From positions 1-36,303 of the forward strand of contig CAZJKJ010000035.1 in the NCBI GenBank assembly GCA_964546435.1: 36,303 bases of DNA. Reading direction: 5' to 3'. The DNA comes from CAYNST01 sp964546435 (GTDB lineage: Bacteria > Pseudomonadota > Gammaproteobacteria > Pseudomonadales > Cellvibrionaceae). The notes below the pieces were generated by a model. The model was given only the letters and a program-made list of their open reading frames with translations. It was not told the origin of the DNA and searched no databases. This document shows, one piece after another, positions 23,960-32,465 of the stretch (position 1 is the stretch's first letter; every line of letters starts with the position of its first letter). Both the position numbers and the translations under genes were made by a program.

Positions 23960-25236
23960 TTCTGGTGGCCGTTCTGTTCCTGGTACTGCTGATGGCGGGC
24001 ATGCCGCTCGCTTTTGCCGTGGGCGTGGCGGGTGTGAGCTATTTCCTGACGTCGGATTTTTTGCCGCTGACGGTAGCGGTGCAGCGAATTTCCAGTACCA
24101 GCCAGAATTTTCCTTTAATGGCAGTGCCGTTTTTTATTCTGGCAGGCCAATTGATGAACAAAAGCGGGATCACCGAGCACCTGATCCGGTTTTCCCGTCT
24201 GACGGTTTCCTGGATTGCGGGGGGCCTGGCTCATGTTTCCATTTTGCTCAGCGCCCTGATGGGTGGAGTGTCCGGATCTGCCGTGGCCGATGCGTCAATG
24301 CAGTCCCGGGTGCTCGGTCCGTCCATGTTGAAATCGGGTTTACCCAAAGGCTATACCGCGGGTGCGATCGCGGTAGGGTCACTGATCACGGCAACCATTC
24401 CTCCCAGCATCGGATTCATTCTCTACGGTTTTATGGGGAACGTGTTTATCGGCAAACTATTTATTGCCGGCATTGTCCCCGGCATTATGATGACTTTTGT
24501 TCTCATGGCAACGGCATGGGCCATCGCCAGGAAACGCAACTACGCACCGGAATCAACACGCAAGCCTGAAGCACGCGAAGTGTTAAGCGGTCTGTGGGAC
24601 AGCAAGTGGGCCATACTGTTTCCGGTATTGCTGATTGCCACGATTCGTACGGGCATATTCACCCCGTCAGAGGCCGGCGCATTTGCCGTGATTTACGCGC
24701 TCGCAGTAGGCAAACTCGCCTATGGGCGGCTCGGTCTGAAGGACGTTGCGGATGCCTTGCGAAGCAGTGTGACGGATATCGGCATGATCATGCTGATTAT
24801 CCTGTTTTCGGGCATCATCAGTTATGTCATCGCCTTCGAACAACTCCCCCAGAATATGACCGAAGCGGTGGCAACGTTCAGTAGCCACCCGCAGGCGATT
24901 CTGTTTCTGAGTCTCGGATTTCTCGTACTCGCCGGCATGGTGATGGAAGCGACGGTTATTGTTTTGCTGATGACGCCGATTCTGGTGCCGATTATTACTC
25001 ATGCCGGTATTGATCCGGTTCATTACGGCGTGCTGATGATGACCGTCGTCACTCTGGGCGGCATGACACCGCCGGTCGGGGTTGCAATGTATGCGGTCTG
25101 CGGCATCTTGAAATGCCCGACGGACCGTTATGTGATCGAATCGTTTCCGTTCATAATCGCGGTGCTGGTTCTGGTTGCGGTGCTCGCGCTCCTGCCCGGT
25201 CTGGTGTTGTTTCTGCCCAATCTACTGATGCCTTGA
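23956..25236 (+). CDS. TRAP transporter large membrane subunit, DctM type
   Basis: A 426-residue polytopic inner-membrane protein, about 12 helices, that carries the Na+-coupled substrate pathway. It shows the family's AGMPLAFAVGVAGV near the start, GGVSGSAVADAS (about 95-107), IPPSIGFILYG and, late, TLGGMTPPVGVAMYAVCGI. It overlaps dctQ by 4 nt. Together with DctP and DctQ this is a complete TRAP importer. Its place directly before kdgK, manD, uxuB and uxaC supports uronate as substrate. Confidence 0.94.
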   Translation: MILVAVLFLVLLMAGMPLAFAVGVAGVSYFLTSDFLPLTVAVQRISSTSQNFPLMAVPFFILAGQLMNKSGITEHLIRFSRLTVSWIAGGLAHVSILLSALMGGVSGSAVADASMQSRVLGPSMLKSGLPKGYTAGAIAVGSLITATIPPSIGFILYGFMGNVFIGKLFIAGIVPGIMMTFVLMATAWAIARKRNYAPESTRKPEAREVLSGLWDSKWAILFPVLLIATIRTGIFTPSEAGAFAVIYALAVGKLAYGRLGLKDVADALRSSVTDIGMIMLIILFSGIISYVIAFEQLPQNMTEAVATFSSHPQAILFLSLGFLVLAGMVMEATVIVLLMTPILVPIITHAGIDPVHYGVLMMTVVTLGGMTPPVGVAMYAVCGILKCPTDRYVIESFPFIIAVLVLVAVLALLPGLVLFLPNLLMP

Positions 25237-25240
25237 AGGG

Positions 25241-26191
25241 ATGAAAACGGTGCGTTCTGTGGGGTTTTTCGGTGAATGCATGATCGAACTGCAGGGCGAA
25301 CCTCTGCATTTGATGCAGCAAAAATTTGCAGGTGATACCTGCAATGCCGCGATCTATTTCAATCGCCTGGCAAAATCAGCGGGGATTGCAACGTCCTGTA
25401 TTACTGCCATCGGCAAAGATCCATTCAGTCACGCCATGGCGCAGGGCTGGCTGGACGAAGGTATTGACTGCCGCTTTGTGCAACGGCTGGAAGAACGCAA
25501 TCCCGGGATCTACCATATTGCACTCGATGACCGGGGCGAACGCAGGTTCAGTTACTGGCGCAGCGAATCGGCGGCACGTTTCTATTTTTCTGCACCGGGA
25601 TATCAGGCGCTCATTGACGAATTGCTGACACTGGATGTCCTTTATCTAAGTGGAATCAGTCTCGCAATTGTGCCGGATAGCGATCGGGAAGTGCTTTTTG
25701 CCTTTCTCCACGCCTTCAAAAATCGCGGTGGCAAAATTTGTTTTGACAATAATTATCGCCCGAGACTCTGGCCATCAACCGCCATCGCGCAGCAGGTATA
25801 CACGCGGCTGCTGCCTCTGTGTGATCTGGCATTTTTGACGCTGGAAGATGAAACCGCGCTGTTCGGCACCCAGACGTATCGCGATGTCCTTGAGCGAGTG
25901 CGGATTTTCGGTATTGCAGAAATCGTCATCCGGCAGGGTGCCGAGAACTGCATGGTGTACCGTGCAGACGGAACCGAATCAGTTCCCCCACAGGCCGTGG
26001 ATTCCATCGTCGATACGACGGCGGCCGGTGATTCGTTCAGCGCAGCGTATCTGGCGGCGCGACTTCAAGGAAAATCACCCGCAGAATCCGCCACCATGGG
26101 CCATCGTCTGGCGGGCCGGGTCATCCAGTATCCCGGTGCAATCATCCCGGCGCAGGCGATGCAGGATATGAGCATCACCCGGCAAACGTGA
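25241..26191 (+). CDS. kdgK: 2-dehydro-3-deoxygluconokinase (PfkB family)
   Basis: Phosphorylates 2-keto-3-deoxygluconate to KDPG, the last visible step of uronate breakdown here. The 316-residue PfkB kinase shows GECMIEL (12-18), GDTCNAA (about 31-37), FDNNYRPRLW (about 167-176) and the C-terminal DTTAAGDSF, with D264 as catalytic base. YRP for substrate recognition and the setting with a mannonate dehydratase favour KDG over other sugars. ATG 25241 follows dctM by 4 nt; since AAGGG abuts it, GTG three codons later is a possible alternative start. The aldolase Eda needed next is not in the window. Confidence 0.92.
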   Translation: MKTVRSVGFFGECMIELQGEPLHLMQQKFAGDTCNAAIYFNRLAKSAGIATSCITAIGKDPFSHAMAQGWLDEGIDCRFVQRLEERNPGIYHIALDDRGERRFSYWRSESAARFYFSAPGYQALIDELLTLDVLYLSGISLAIVPDSDREVLFAFLHAFKNRGGKICFDNNYRPRLWPSTAIAQQVYTRLLPLCDLAFLTLEDETALFGTQTYRDVLERVRIFGIAEIVIRQGAENCMVYRADGTESVPPQAVDSIVDTTAAGDSFSAAYLAARLQGKSPAESATMGHRLAGRVIQYPGAIIPAQAMQDMSITRQT

Positions 26192-26258
26192 TCGGGAATT
26201 TTGCGATTCGTACAGATTTCGAATTTTAAAAACAAATTCACAACTCTGGAGACTGCCA

Positions 26259-27464
26259 GTGAAAATAATCGACACCAAAGTTATCGTTTGTAGCCCCGAC
26301 CGCAATTTCGTCACCTTGAAGATCGTTACGGATCAAGGTTTGTACGGTCTCGGGGACGCAACACTCAATGGTCGCGAAAAAGCGGTGGTGAGTTTTCTGG
26401 AAGACTATTTGTGTCCGATGCTGATGGGCAAGGACCCCCAGCGCATCGAAGATATCTGGCAGTATTTTTACCGCGGCGTCTATTGGCGACGAGGGCCGGT
26501 CAACATGACCGCGATTGCGGCGGTGGACACGGCATTGTGGGATATCAAGGCAAAGGCCGCCAACATGCCCCTGTACCAGTTGCTAGGAGGTCGCAGTCGT
26601 GATGGCGTCATGGTGTACGGTCACGCCAATGGCAAGGAAATTGGAGACACGCTGGAGCGCGTCGCGGAGTTCGCAGAAAAGGGCTATAAAGCCATCCGCG
26701 TGCAGTGTGGTGTTCCGGGGCTGGAGCAGGTGTACGGGGTCGGTAAAGACGGCAGGTTCGAACCCGCCGATGCAGATCTTCCGTCAGAGCATCTGTGGTC
26801 TACCGAGAAATATCTGAATCATGTACCCAAGCTGTTTGCGGCGGTCCGAGCCCAGTTCGGTGACGATCTGCACATCCTCCACGATGTTCATCACCGGCTC
26901 ACCCCTATCGAGGCGGCGCGGCTCGGCAAGGAAGCGGAACCGTTCAAGCTGTTCTGGATGGAAGATCCGGTGCCGGCCGAAAACCAGGAAGGCTTCCGGC
27001 TGATTCGCCAGCACACCACCACACCCATAGCGGTGGGTGAGGTATTCAGCTCCATTCACGACTGCCGCGAACTTATCCAGAACCAGTTAATAGATTACAT
27101 CCGGGCCACAGTGGTGCATGCAGGGGGCATTACCCATCTGCGGCGCATTGCGGATTTCGCGGCCCTGTATCACGTCAGGACCGGCTGTCACGGCGCGACC
27201 GACCTGTCACCGGTCTGCATGGGCGCGGCGCTTCACTTTGATTACTGGGTTCCGAATTTCGGGGTGCAGGAACATATGGCGCATACCGAACTTGCCGACG
27301 AGGTGTTCCCCCATGCTTACGCATTCAAAGACGGTTATTTCGTACCCGGTGAAACCCCTGGACACGGTGTCGACATCGATGAAAAACTCGCCGCCAAATA
27401 TCCTTATCAGCGCAAATGCCTGCCCGTTAACCGGTTGCTCGACGGAACCCTTTATAACTGGTAG
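26259..27464 (+). CDS. manD: D-mannonate dehydratase, enolase superfamily (ManD/RspA type)
   Basis: Dehydrates D-mannonate to 2-keto-3-deoxygluconate. This is the enolase-superfamily enzyme, not the unrelated UxuA. The 401 residues carry the ManD active site almost at the published Novosphingobium numbering: R147 (KAIRVQC), Y159 (EQVYG), Mg ligands D209, E235 (WMEDP) and E261 (AVGEVF), H211, H311 (TGCHGATD) and E338 (GVQEHM). GTG 26259 is the start, with TGGAG eight bases upstream. Since related family members act on gluconate or have low activity, the substrate is supported mainly by the neighbouring uxuB, uxaC and kdgK. A 67-nt featureless gap separates it from kdgK. Confidence 0.93.
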   Translation: MKIIDTKVIVCSPDRNFVTLKIVTDQGLYGLGDATLNGREKAVVSFLEDYLCPMLMGKDPQRIEDIWQYFYRGVYWRRGPVNMTAIAAVDTALWDIKAKAANMPLYQLLGGRSRDGVMVYGHANGKEIGDTLERVAEFAEKGYKAIRVQCGVPGLEQVYGVGKDGRFEPADADLPSEHLWSTEKYLNHVPKLFAAVRAQFGDDLHILHDVHHRLTPIEAARLGKEAEPFKLFWMEDPVPAENQEGFRLIRQHTTTPIAVGEVFSSIHDCRELIQNQLIDYIRATVVHAGGITHLRRIADFAALYHVRTGCHGATDLSPVCMGAALHFDYWVPNFGVQEHMAHTELADEVFPHAYAFKDGYFVPGETPGHGVDIDEKLAAKYPYQRKCLPVNRLLDGTLYNW

Positions 27465-27511
27465 TCATCCGGCATCACAACGACCCAGGTGAACCTCAGG
27501 CGGTTGACATT

Positions 27512-29008
27512 ATGAACGCAGAATACATTCGCTCGCAGTACGCACCGGCGGCTGTTGGAACCGGTATCGTGCACTTGGGCCTTGGCGCTTTTGTGCGGGC
27601 TCACCTGGCGGTATATACCGAAAAGCTGCTCAATTTGCGGAAAAAGGCAGACGATGATCACTGGGGAATCTGCGGAGTGAATATCCGCTCCAATCGCCAG
27701 ATTGTGGATCAGCTGCGCGCGCAGGATTTGCGCTATACCGTCGCCGAGTATGAAAGCGAACAGCGGGTAACCCTGCGGGAAGTCAGCAGTATCCGGGAAG
27801 TGCTTTATGCCGGTGGCGGTGACACCGCGCCGTTGCTGGCACGATTGGCGGATCCTCAGGTGCGGATTGTTTCTCTGACCGTCACCGAGAAAGGTTATTG
27901 CCTTGATATGGGCAGTTGCCAGCTCATTGTCGATCATCCGGGCATTCAACAGGATCTGGCAAACCCGGAGGCGCCGGTAACCGTACCCGGCATTCTGGTC
28001 GCGGGGCTGAAAATTCGCCGCGACAAACAGCTGCCGGCTTTTACGGTGATGAGTTGCGACAATATGCCCAGCAACGGCGCGGCGACCCGGCAGGCGGTAC
28101 TCCAGCTGGCCCGACGTCTGGACCTGCATCTGGCAACCTGGATCAGTGAACACGTCTGCTTTCCTTCGACCATGGTCGACCGCATTGTGCCCGCGGCTAC
28201 ACCGGAGTCGACGGCGCGCGTGCGGGGTTTGCTCAGCGAGTATGACGATCAGGTTCCGGTAGCCTGCGAAGCATTTTCCCAGTGGGTCATTGAAGACCGG
28301 TTTGTACGCGGGCGTCCCGACTGGGCCGCGGTGGGAGCCACTTTTGTTGCCGATGTCGCGCCTTGGGAGAACATGAAATTGCGCATGCTCAACGGCAGCC
28401 ATTCGCTATTGGCTTATCTCGGCAATCTCGGCGGGCTCGAGTACGTGTCCGACTGCATGCAGCAGGCGGAGTACGTGCAGCTGCTGAAAATCTACATGTT
28501 GCATGAGGCCGTACCGACTCTGGATATGCCGGAAGGAACCGATTTTCCCGCGTATGTCACGCGCTTGCTGGCGCGGTTCGCCAACGACAGTCTGCGTCAC
28601 AGAACCGCGCAGATCGCCATGGACGGCTCGCAGAAAATTCCCCAGCGCTGGTTGAGCGGGGCGCAGTTACTTTTGCAGCGTGGTGCGATGCCCAAAACAA
28701 CGGCGCTGGGCATTGCCGGATGGATTCGTTATGTCAGTGGTGAAGATGAAAGCGGCAATATCATTGCCGTCAGTGATCCGCTGTCAGAGCAACTGCAGGC
28801 GCTCGCGAATCCAAACCAGGATGCCAGAGAAATAGTGGACGCGTTTTTTCGGCTGTCGATGTTCAATGCCGTGACGGCGATGCCTGCGGGCAATGAGTTC
28901 GCGGATCTGGTCGCCAGATACTTGCTCAAGATTCGCAAACAGGGCGCCCGTGCTGCAGTCGGGGCGCTGGTTAAAGAGTTTTCTGCACCGTCAGACCACC
29001 GGAGCTGA
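27512..29008 (+). CDS. uxuB: Fructuronate reductase (mannitol dehydrogenase family)
   Basis: NADH-dependent reduction of D-fructuronate to D-mannonate in the cytoplasm. The 498-residue long-chain dehydrogenase has an N-terminal NAD fold (VHLGLGAFVRAHLAVY, about 20-35), the family signature KGYCL (about 127-131), and the catalytic K289, N294 and H297 in KLRMLNGSH. It could instead be a mannitol or tagaturonate reductase by family alone. The adjacent uxaC and manD settle it as UxuB-like. The start is 47 nt after manD, with AGGCGG upstream, and the stop is 2 nt before uxaC. Confidence 0.92.
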   Translation: MNAEYIRSQYAPAAVGTGIVHLGLGAFVRAHLAVYTEKLLNLRKKADDDHWGICGVNIRSNRQIVDQLRAQDLRYTVAEYESEQRVTLREVSSIREVLYAGGGDTAPLLARLADPQVRIVSLTVTEKGYCLDMGSCQLIVDHPGIQQDLANPEAPVTVPGILVAGLKIRRDKQLPAFTVMSCDNMPSNGAATRQAVLQLARRLDLHLATWISEHVCFPSTMVDRIVPAATPESTARVRGLLSEYDDQVPVACEAFSQWVIEDRFVRGRPDWAAVGATFVADVAPWENMKLRMLNGSHSLLAYLGNLGGLEYVSDCMQQAEYVQLLKIYMLHEAVPTLDMPEGTDFPAYVTRLLARFANDSLRHRTAQIAMDGSQKIPQRWLSGAQLLLQRGAMPKTTALGIAGWIRYVSGEDESGNIIAVSDPLSEQLQALANPNQDAREIVDAFFRLSMFNAVTAMPAGNEFADLVARYLLKIRKQGARAAVGALVKEFSAPSDHRS

Positions 29009-29010
29009 GC

Positions 29011-30420
29011 ATGAAGCCATTTCTTGGGACGGATTTCTTATTGCATACCGAGACCGCGCGCCGCCTGTATCACGAGGTCGCGGAGCACTTGCCGATCATC
29101 GACTATCACTGCCATCTGCCTCCCCGGGAAATTGCAGAAAACCGATGCTTTGACAATCTTGCCCGGATCTGGCTCGAAGGAGACCACTATAAATGGCGGG
29201 CCATGCGCGCCGCCGGCGTGGACGAACAGGAAATTACCGGCAACGCTTCCGATGAGGAAAAATATCGCGCCTGGGCGCGGACAGTGCCGCAGTGTCTCGG
29301 CAATCCGCTGTACACCTGGACCCATCTGGAATTGCAGCGGCCCTTCGGTATCAGCAATACGCTTTTGAATCCGGAAACTGCGCCCGCGATCTGGAATCAG
29401 TGTAATGAAAAGCTCAAGCAGCCGGAGTTCAGCGCGCGCGGCATCATGCAGGCTATGAATGTGAAAATGGTGGGCACCACCGACGATCCGGCCGATTCCC
29501 TGGCGCATCATAAAAAATTGCGGGACGAAGGTTTCGCGATTCAGGTGATGCCCAGCTTCCGGCCGGACCGCGCCTGCAAACCTGAATTGTCGGGTTTTGT
29601 GGAATACCTTGAACAACTGGGCAAAGCCGCCGACCGGGAAATCCGCCGCTTCCACGAACTGCTGGAGGTACTGACAATACGCCTGGATCATTTCGCCGCC
29701 CACGGTTGTACTCTGGCCGATCATGGCATCGAGATAGTGCGTTTTGCGGAGATACCATCCGAACAGGTGCTCGATGATATTCTCGCGCGCCGTCTGGAAG
29801 GCCAGACGCTGAATGAAACGGACCTCGCCCGGTTTTTTACGGCCGTCACCGTCTGGCTCGGCCGGCAATACGCAAAACGCGGCTGGGTCATGCAATTCCA
29901 TATGGGCGCCCAACGCGACAACAATACCCGCATGCACCGCGCCGTAGGCCCCAACACCGGTTTTGATTCCATCGGCGACCGACCGGTGGCAGAACCGCTG
30001 GCGCGGTTATTAGATGCCATGGATCAGACCTGCGAGCTGCCCCGTACGATTCTCTACGGCATAAATCCCGCCGACAATGAAGTGCTTGCAACCATGGTCG
30101 GCAACTTTCAGGACGGCTCCATGCCTGGCAAAATCCAGTACGGTTCCGCCTGGTGGTTCAACGATCAGAAAGACGGCATGCAGCGGCAATTAACACAACT
30201 GGCACAACTGGGCCTGCTCAGCCATTTCGTGGGCATGCTCACCGACAGCCGCAGCTTTCTTTCCTACACCCGCCACGAATACTTCCGCCGCATTTTGTGC
30301 GGCATGATCGGCGACTGGGTGGAAAACGGCGAGGCCCCCAACGACTGGGGGCTGCTCAGCAGGCTGGTTGCGGATGTTTGTTTTAATAATGCGAACCGGT
30401 ATTTCGGGTTGAAGTTTTAA
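29011..30420 (+). CDS. uxaC: Glucuronate isomerase (uronate isomerase)
   Basis: Isomerises D-glucuronate to D-fructuronate (and galacturonate to tagaturonate), the first step of the pathway. The 469 residues fit the amidohydrolase-superfamily UxaC family. DYHCHLPP (31-38) gives metal ligands H33 and H35, TTDDPAD carries the family's mid-protein Asp pair, and the C-terminal half holds QFHMGAQRDNN, LVGMLTDSRSFLSY-like text (here FVGMLTDSRSFLSYTRHEYFRR in part) and a final NANRYFG. It follows uxuB by 2 nt and ends the plus-strand block. A weak GCGGC/GCCGC stem follows the stop. No uronate regulator of the UxuR/GntR kind is in the window. Confidence 0.95.
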   Translation: MKPFLGTDFLLHTETARRLYHEVAEHLPIIDYHCHLPPREIAENRCFDNLARIWLEGDHYKWRAMRAAGVDEQEITGNASDEEKYRAWARTVPQCLGNPLYTWTHLELQRPFGISNTLLNPETAPAIWNQCNEKLKQPEFSARGIMQAMNVKMVGTTDDPADSLAHHKKLRDEGFAIQVMPSFRPDRACKPELSGFVEYLEQLGKAADREIRRFHELLEVLTIRLDHFAAHGCTLADHGIEIVRFAEIPSEQVLDDILARRLEGQTLNETDLARFFTAVTVWLGRQYAKRGWVMQFHMGAQRDNNTRMHRAVGPNTGFDSIGDRPVAEPLARLLDAMDQTCELPRTILYGINPADNEVLATMVGNFQDGSMPGKIQYGSAWWFNDQKDGMQRQLTQLAQLGLLSHFVGMLTDSRSFLSYTRHEYFRRILCGMIGDWVENGEAPNDWGLLSRLVADVCFNNANRYFGLKF

Positions 30421-30468
30421 TCCGCGGCATGCTGCTTCCGCCGCAGAATTTCAATACCGGAATCCGAA

Positions 30469-31278
30469 TCAGTGGGGTGTCCCGCTCCGGGGATTTTTCG
30501 GTGGCAGCAAGGCATCATCGAACGCATCTGAGTAACCGAAGGCATTAAAGTCCTCCTGATAAAGCTGACGTGCCCGCTGGATAAGCGCGTCGTTTTCGAA
30601 AAGATGGCCGAGTTTTTCAGAGGCGGAGGTTCCGTGGGGATTCCACGAATTGACTTCTCCCTGGTCGACATCGCTGTAGATTCTTTTGATGATCCAGTGC
30701 ATATCCTGATCCAGTGTTTCCACGTGACCGATAAAATCCAGCTCTTCCAAACCCCTGGGCAGCAAGTGACATTGCAACGCCCAGTGTGGATCATCTTTCA
30801 GGCCGCCTTGTTCCAGATAATCCAGAAACATAGTGAACGGAATCGGCTGATCATCGGCAAGCTTCATGCGCTTGCGGACGGCGAGGGCCTGTTCCTCGTT
30901 GCGGACAATTTTGTCCAGGTAGGCCGATGCCAGGCGCGTGTAGGGATTACGGACGACGGTGAAGGAGAAAAATGAGTTTCTGGCTTTGCGCGCATTCGCA
31001 AACTTGAGGCGGCTCGGTTTGACATAAAAATTCTTTTTGGCGTCGGCAGAGCTGTAGTTCGACGCAAAGGCTTCGTTTTCGTACTGGATGAGCGTTCTCA
31101 TGACCGTCGAATTGGCACTTTTGGGAATGCGGTTATAGACAAACTTGTGCTTCTCGCTGACGGCTATCCGGCCATCTACCAGATCCATCCGGAAGCGGAT
31201 ATTTGAATTCCAGTAATAGGGGTGAAACTTCAGGCGAAAATCCCTGATCTCCCGCTTCCAAAGCTTGAGTATCTGCAA
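30469..31278 (-). CDS. Carbohydrate-type sulfotransferase family protein
   Basis: A 269-residue PAPS-dependent sulfotransferase of the Sulfotransfer_2 (PF03567) kind, which places sulfate on sugars in animals and on surface glycans or other acceptors in bacteria. The 5'-phosphosulfate loop is RIPKSANSTV (50-59) and the 3'-phosphate site is VRNPYTRLASAY (109-120, with R110 and S118). No signal peptide or membrane helix, so cytoplasmic. The start is TTG 31278 with GGAG eight bases upstream, clearly better than any ATG nearby. It is convergent with uxaC and stands alone, with no kinase, glycosyltransferase or sulfatase beside it, so the acceptor is unknown. Confidence 0.82.
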   Translation of the reverse strand: MQILKLWKREIRDFRLKFHPYYWNSNIRFRMDLVDGRIAVSEKHKFVYNRIPKSANSTVMRTLIQYENEAFASNYSSADAKKNFYVKPSRLKFANARKARNSFFSFTVVRNPYTRLASAYLDKIVRNEEQALAVRKRMKLADDQPIPFTMFLDYLEQGGLKDDPHWALQCHLLPRGLEELDFIGHVETLDQDMHWIIKRIYSDVDQGEVNSWNPHGTSASEKLGHLFENDALIQRARQLYQEDFNAFGYSDAFDDALLPPKNPRSGTPH

Positions 31279-31422
31279 GGTTCATACTCCTCGTGGATTT
31301 TTCTGGTCGAGCCTGCCGCGGGCCGCCAAGTTGATCCGCTTCTTACTTCGAAGCGCTTGCCAAAGATCGCCGAATTCTACTGCAAGACGCAATATATCGC
31401 ATCACAAATTCATGGTTTATCG

Positions 31423-31522
31423 NNNNNNNNNNNNNNNNNNNNNNNNNNNNNNNNNNNNNNNNNNNNNNNNNNNNNNNNNNNNNNNNNNNNNNNNNNNNNN
31501 NNNNNNNNNNNNNNNNNNNNNN
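31423..31522. other. Assembly gap (100 N)
   Basis: Exactly 100 N, a placeholder of unknown true length. It removes the start of the DUF924 gene and part of the region upstream of the sulfotransferase. Confidence 0.97.
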
Positions 31523-31980
31523 GGCAAATTGAGCGGACCTTTGGCGCGCTGTGGTTACAGGCTTCGAAGGGAGAGCTGTATGGCTGGCGCCGTGAGGCGC
31601 GTGGTCGGCTCGCTGAAATAATTGTGCTGGACCAGTTTTCCAGAAATATCCACCGCAATACGCCGGCCGCCTTCGCTCAGGATCCCATGGCACTGACGCT
31701 GGCGCAGGAAGCGGTGGCTGCAGGGGTTCATCGACAGCTTACGGAGAGAGAGCGGGCCTTCCTGTTGTTGCCCTATATGCACAGCGAATCGAAACTGATT
31801 CATCAGGAATCGGAGCGCCTGCACCGGGAATTCACCTCGGCGCGCAGTTACCAGTTTGAACTTGACCACAAGGTGATCATCGATCGGTTTGGTCGCTACC
31901 CCCATCGCAATCAGATACTCGGCCGGGCGTCCACGCCGGAGGAAACCGAGTTTCTGCAGCAGCCCGGGTCGAGCTTCTGA
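31523..31980 (+). CDS. DUF924 family protein (5' end lost in gap)
   Basis: About 151 C-terminal codons remain in frame from 31525 (QIERTFGALWL). They match the DUF924 (PF06041) family: IIVLDQFSRNIHRNTPAAFAQD (in part), FLLLPYMHSE and, near the end, RFGRYPHRNQILGR. The family is usually 180-200 residues, all helical, with a TPR-like fold and no established activity. The missing 30 or so residues, including the typical DFWF start, must lie in the gap. The sequence left of the gap continues an open frame only by accident. It is unrelated in function to the neighbours as far as can be seen. Confidence 0.85.
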
Positions 31981-32002
31981 GATTGGGTGAATGCCGGGTG
32001 GG

Positions 32003-32281
32003 TCAGCCCGGTGATTTCAAGAAATTATCGTTGTAGATCTTGAACCCAAGGATGATCAGGGCAAGCACCAGGGTGACGGCATTGGCCACAATGACGGCGG
32101 AATCCGAGCGGAGGATGCCGTAGACCAGCCAGGTGGCGACGCCCAGGGTGAAAATCAAATACATCATCAGCGACAGGGATTGGGTATCCCGTGTCTGCAC
32201 GATCTTGAGCACCTGAGGCAGAAAGGACAGCGTGGTGCAGAATGCCGCAAAAAAGCCGATGGCATCGGTGAAATCTGTCAT
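32003..32281 (-). CDS. SemiSWEET sugar transporter (PQ-loop)
   Basis: A 92-residue protein with three membrane helices (about 5-25, 38-57, 62-82), the size and plan of bacterial SemiSWEETs, which dimerise to let small sugars cross the inner membrane down a gradient. The PQ motif is at 22-23 (FLPQVLKIVQTRDTQSLS), W51 and the pore asparagine N67 (VANAVTL) are present. ATG 32281 is chosen because a longer frame to 32389 adds a non-family N-terminus. It ends 22 nt from the DUF924 stop (convergent) and diverges from the TonB receptor gene. Confidence 0.88.
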   Translation of the reverse strand: MTDFTDAIGFFAAFCTTLSFLPQVLKIVQTRDTQSLSLMMYLIFTLGVATWLVYGILRSDSAVIVANAVTLVLALIILGFKIYNDNFLKSPG

Positions 32282-32381
32282 GAAACTCGGTCCGGATACA
32301 CAATGAAAGAGGGCGGCAGTATAGAGATGCCAGCCCGGGTCGCATAGCGGCCTCGCCCGGATTCCCGGTGCTCGTCCTCGC

Positions 32382-32398
32382 TGCGACAATATGTCGCA
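32382..32398. promoter_or_regulatory. 17-bp perfect dyad upstream of the TonB receptor/PepSY operon
   Basis: TGCGACAATATGTCGCA is a perfect inverted repeat (7-bp arms, 3-bp ATA centre) in the 184-bp divergent region between SemiSWEET and the receptor, 67 nt before the proposed receptor start. The position and symmetry suit a dimeric repressor. It does not resemble a classical Fur box. The regulator is unknown. Confidence 0.5.
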
Positions 32399-32465
32399 TA
32401 TGGATCAAACGGTTACGCTCGTAGAATGTCTGCACATTCCATTTTGCGAGGATTCCTGGACGCTC

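Noticed and set aside
27452..28402. Minus-strand frame of 316 codons
   Set aside because: Antisense to uxuB, whose catalytic motifs are clear.
30421..30468. Terminator between uxaC and the sulfotransferase
   Set aside because: Only a 5-bp GCGGC/GCCGC stem with an 11-nt loop and no U-tract on either strand, too weak to call.
31222..31422. Coding sequence joined to DUF924 across the N-run
   Set aside because: The 67 residues left of the gap bear no likeness to DUF924 and overlap the sulfotransferase start; continuity comes only from reading N as codons.
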